From Mesotoga sp. (GTDB taxonomy: Bacteria > Thermotogota > Thermotogae > Petrotogales > Kosmotogaceae): 5,497 bases of DNA. The stretch covers positions 1-5,497 of the forward strand of contig WOZY01000001.1 in the NCBI GenBank assembly GCA_011620045.1, given 5' to 3'. A program made the translations under genes and the position numbers. This document shows, piece by piece, positions 4,609 through 5,497 of the stretch; the stretch's first letter is position 1; the number at the start of each line of letters is the position of its first letter. The notes beneath the pieces were generated by a model. It saw only the letters and a program-made list of their open reading frames with translations, was not told where the DNA came from and made no database searches.

Positions 4609-5497
4609 ATGGAAAAAGCCATGATTATATTCTTGTTAGTGTTTCTGGCCGTAATTTCTTTCGGGGTAAATTTCATCAATCCAGTCGGTCCCACACTTAT
4701 TCCGATCGCCGAGTTACTCTCTTCAAACATCTCCGAAGAAATACCCGGCCTTGAAATCAATCTTTGGAGAAGCGTTGACGAGGCAATAGCCTTGTTGGTG
4801 ACTGAACGGGCTCAGATCAGCCTTCTCCCCGTCACTGTTGGGGTCAAGCTTGCTGCGTCCGGGGTTGACATAAAACTCGCCGCAGTAAGCATGTGGAACG
4901 GCTTTTATTTCATGTCCTCGGAAAAGGCAATATTTGGAATAGATGATCTAATTGGCGCCGAAGTGTACACGCTTCAAGCTCCGGGTCAGACGGCCGACAC
5001 TATTATGCGAGGTGCGCTTGCATCGAAGGGATACGAAGTTGGAAGAGATGTGACAGTTGTGTACGTTGGAGGAGCAGAAGCTGTTCAGCTTCTTGCAAGT
5101 GGAAAGGCAAAGCTTATCCTAGTACCTGAACCTTTTGCCTCCCTCGCCGAAACGCGTGTGCAGGGAGTCATAAGATCCATGCCTATTGAAGATCTATGGA
5201 GCAGTTTCAATGATGAGAAAATCAGGATTCCTACTTCGGGAATATTCGTGAGCGGCAGTCTCGATAGAGGAGTTGTCGAGTCATTCTTACTCCTGTACCA
5301 GCAGTCCATGAACCTATCTCTTACTAACCGAGAGAAGACTGCACAGATTGTATCGGAAAAGATGGGCGGATTCCCAATTCCTGTATTGCAGAAGGCAATG
5401 GACACGGCAGGTTTTCTCTTCCTAACCGCTGAAGAGGCGAAGAAAGAAACCGTCATTTATCTTGAAAAGCTTCGGGAACTGAATCCCGAACTGACGG
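4609..5497 (+). CDS. ABC transporter substrate-binding protein, NitT/TauT (NMT1/SsuA-like) family, 3' end missing
   Basis: An open frame of 296 codons runs from ATG at 4609 to the right edge with no stop. GGAGG (4596-4600), extended as GGAGGTGG, sits 8 bases upstream. Residues 1-19 form a cleavable export signal with no lipobox Cys, so the protein is probably soluble in the periplasm. The mature part follows the type II periplasmic binding fold: NPVGPTLIPIAELL at the first strand and helix, a DEAIALLVTERAQISLLPV segment, then the AAVSMWNGFYF crossover. GIDDLIGAEVYTLQAPGQTAD comes next, like the 'DLKGK.I....G...' step in SsuA/ThiY/NrtA relatives, followed by a VGGAEAVQLLASGKAKLILVPEPF block. 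Family members deliver nitrate, sulfonates, taurine or thiamine precursors to an ABC permease and ATPase. The substrate here cannot be read from sequence; partner genes would lie to the right. Confidence 0.87.
   Translation, partial: MEKAMIIFLLVFLAVISFGVNFINPVGPTLIPIAELLSSNISEEIPGLEINLWRSVDEAIALLVTERAQISLLPVTVGVKLAASGVDIKLAAVSMWNGFYFMSSEKAIFGIDDLIGAEVYTLQAPGQTADTIMRGALASKGYEVGRDVTVVYVGGAEAVQLLASGKAKLILVPEPFASLAETRVQGVIRSMPIEDLWSSFNDEKIRIPTSGIFVSGSLDRGVVESFLLLYQQSMNLSLTNREKTAQIVSEKMGGFPIPVLQKAMDTAGFLFLTAEEAKKETVIYLEKLRELNPELT

Noticed and set aside
4563..4760. Minus-strand open frame at the start of the binding-protein gene
   Set aside because: It overlaps the plus-strand promoter, ribosome binding site and signal peptide and has no features of its own.
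5085..5456. Minus-strand open frame opposite the binding-protein gene
   Set aside because: The plus strand encodes a recognisable substrate-binding protein throughout; the antisense product shows no domain.
1..5497. CRISPR array, insertion sequence or phage content
   Set aside because: No regularly spaced repeats, transposase-like frame, terminal inverted repeats or integrase were found; base composition looks even by eye.

Overview
The window looks like a piece of a Thermotogota chromosome, probably a mesophilic or moderately thermophilic member such as a Mesotoga- or Kosmotoga-like organism. This rests on the HU protein, which by eye closely resembles Thermotoga-type HU, on envelope proteins rich in coiled coil, on frequent TTG starts, and on base composition that looks intermediate (not computed). 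The genus is an inference.

Layout. Positions 1-4393 are read entirely from the minus strand, so transcription runs right to left. HU (4121-4393) comes first, preceded by two candidate sigma-A-type promoters. A strong hairpin with a U-tract follows it (4076-4112). Then comes a tightly packed set of four envelope genes: a membrane-anchored coiled-coil DUF881-like protein (3176-4072); a 608-residue predicted lipoprotein with repeated coiled coil, a LysM domain, a degenerate LytM/M23 domain and a 3D domain (1353-3179); an exported beta-propeller-like protein (262-1356); and the start of an exported, probably lipid-anchored Ig-like protein (243 to beyond position 1). The first two junctions are 4-nt TTGA overlaps with TTG starts, and the last gap is 18 nt, so the four are probably cotranscribed and translationally coupled.

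From 4609 to the right edge the plus strand encodes a NitT/TauT (NMT1/SsuA-like) ABC substrate-binding protein, cut off by the window end. It diverges from HU across a 215-bp intergenic region that holds promoters for both directions and an imperfect direct repeat.

How it may work together. Every gene after HU carries an export or membrane signal. One product binds or acts on peptidoglycan (LysM plus 3D), two have long coiled coils, and two look like extracytoplasmic binding modules (propeller, Ig-like). The simplest reading is a cell-envelope assembly linking inner membrane, peptidoglycan and possibly the outer sheath ('toga'). It is the most notable content here. Its function is inferred from domains and context only.
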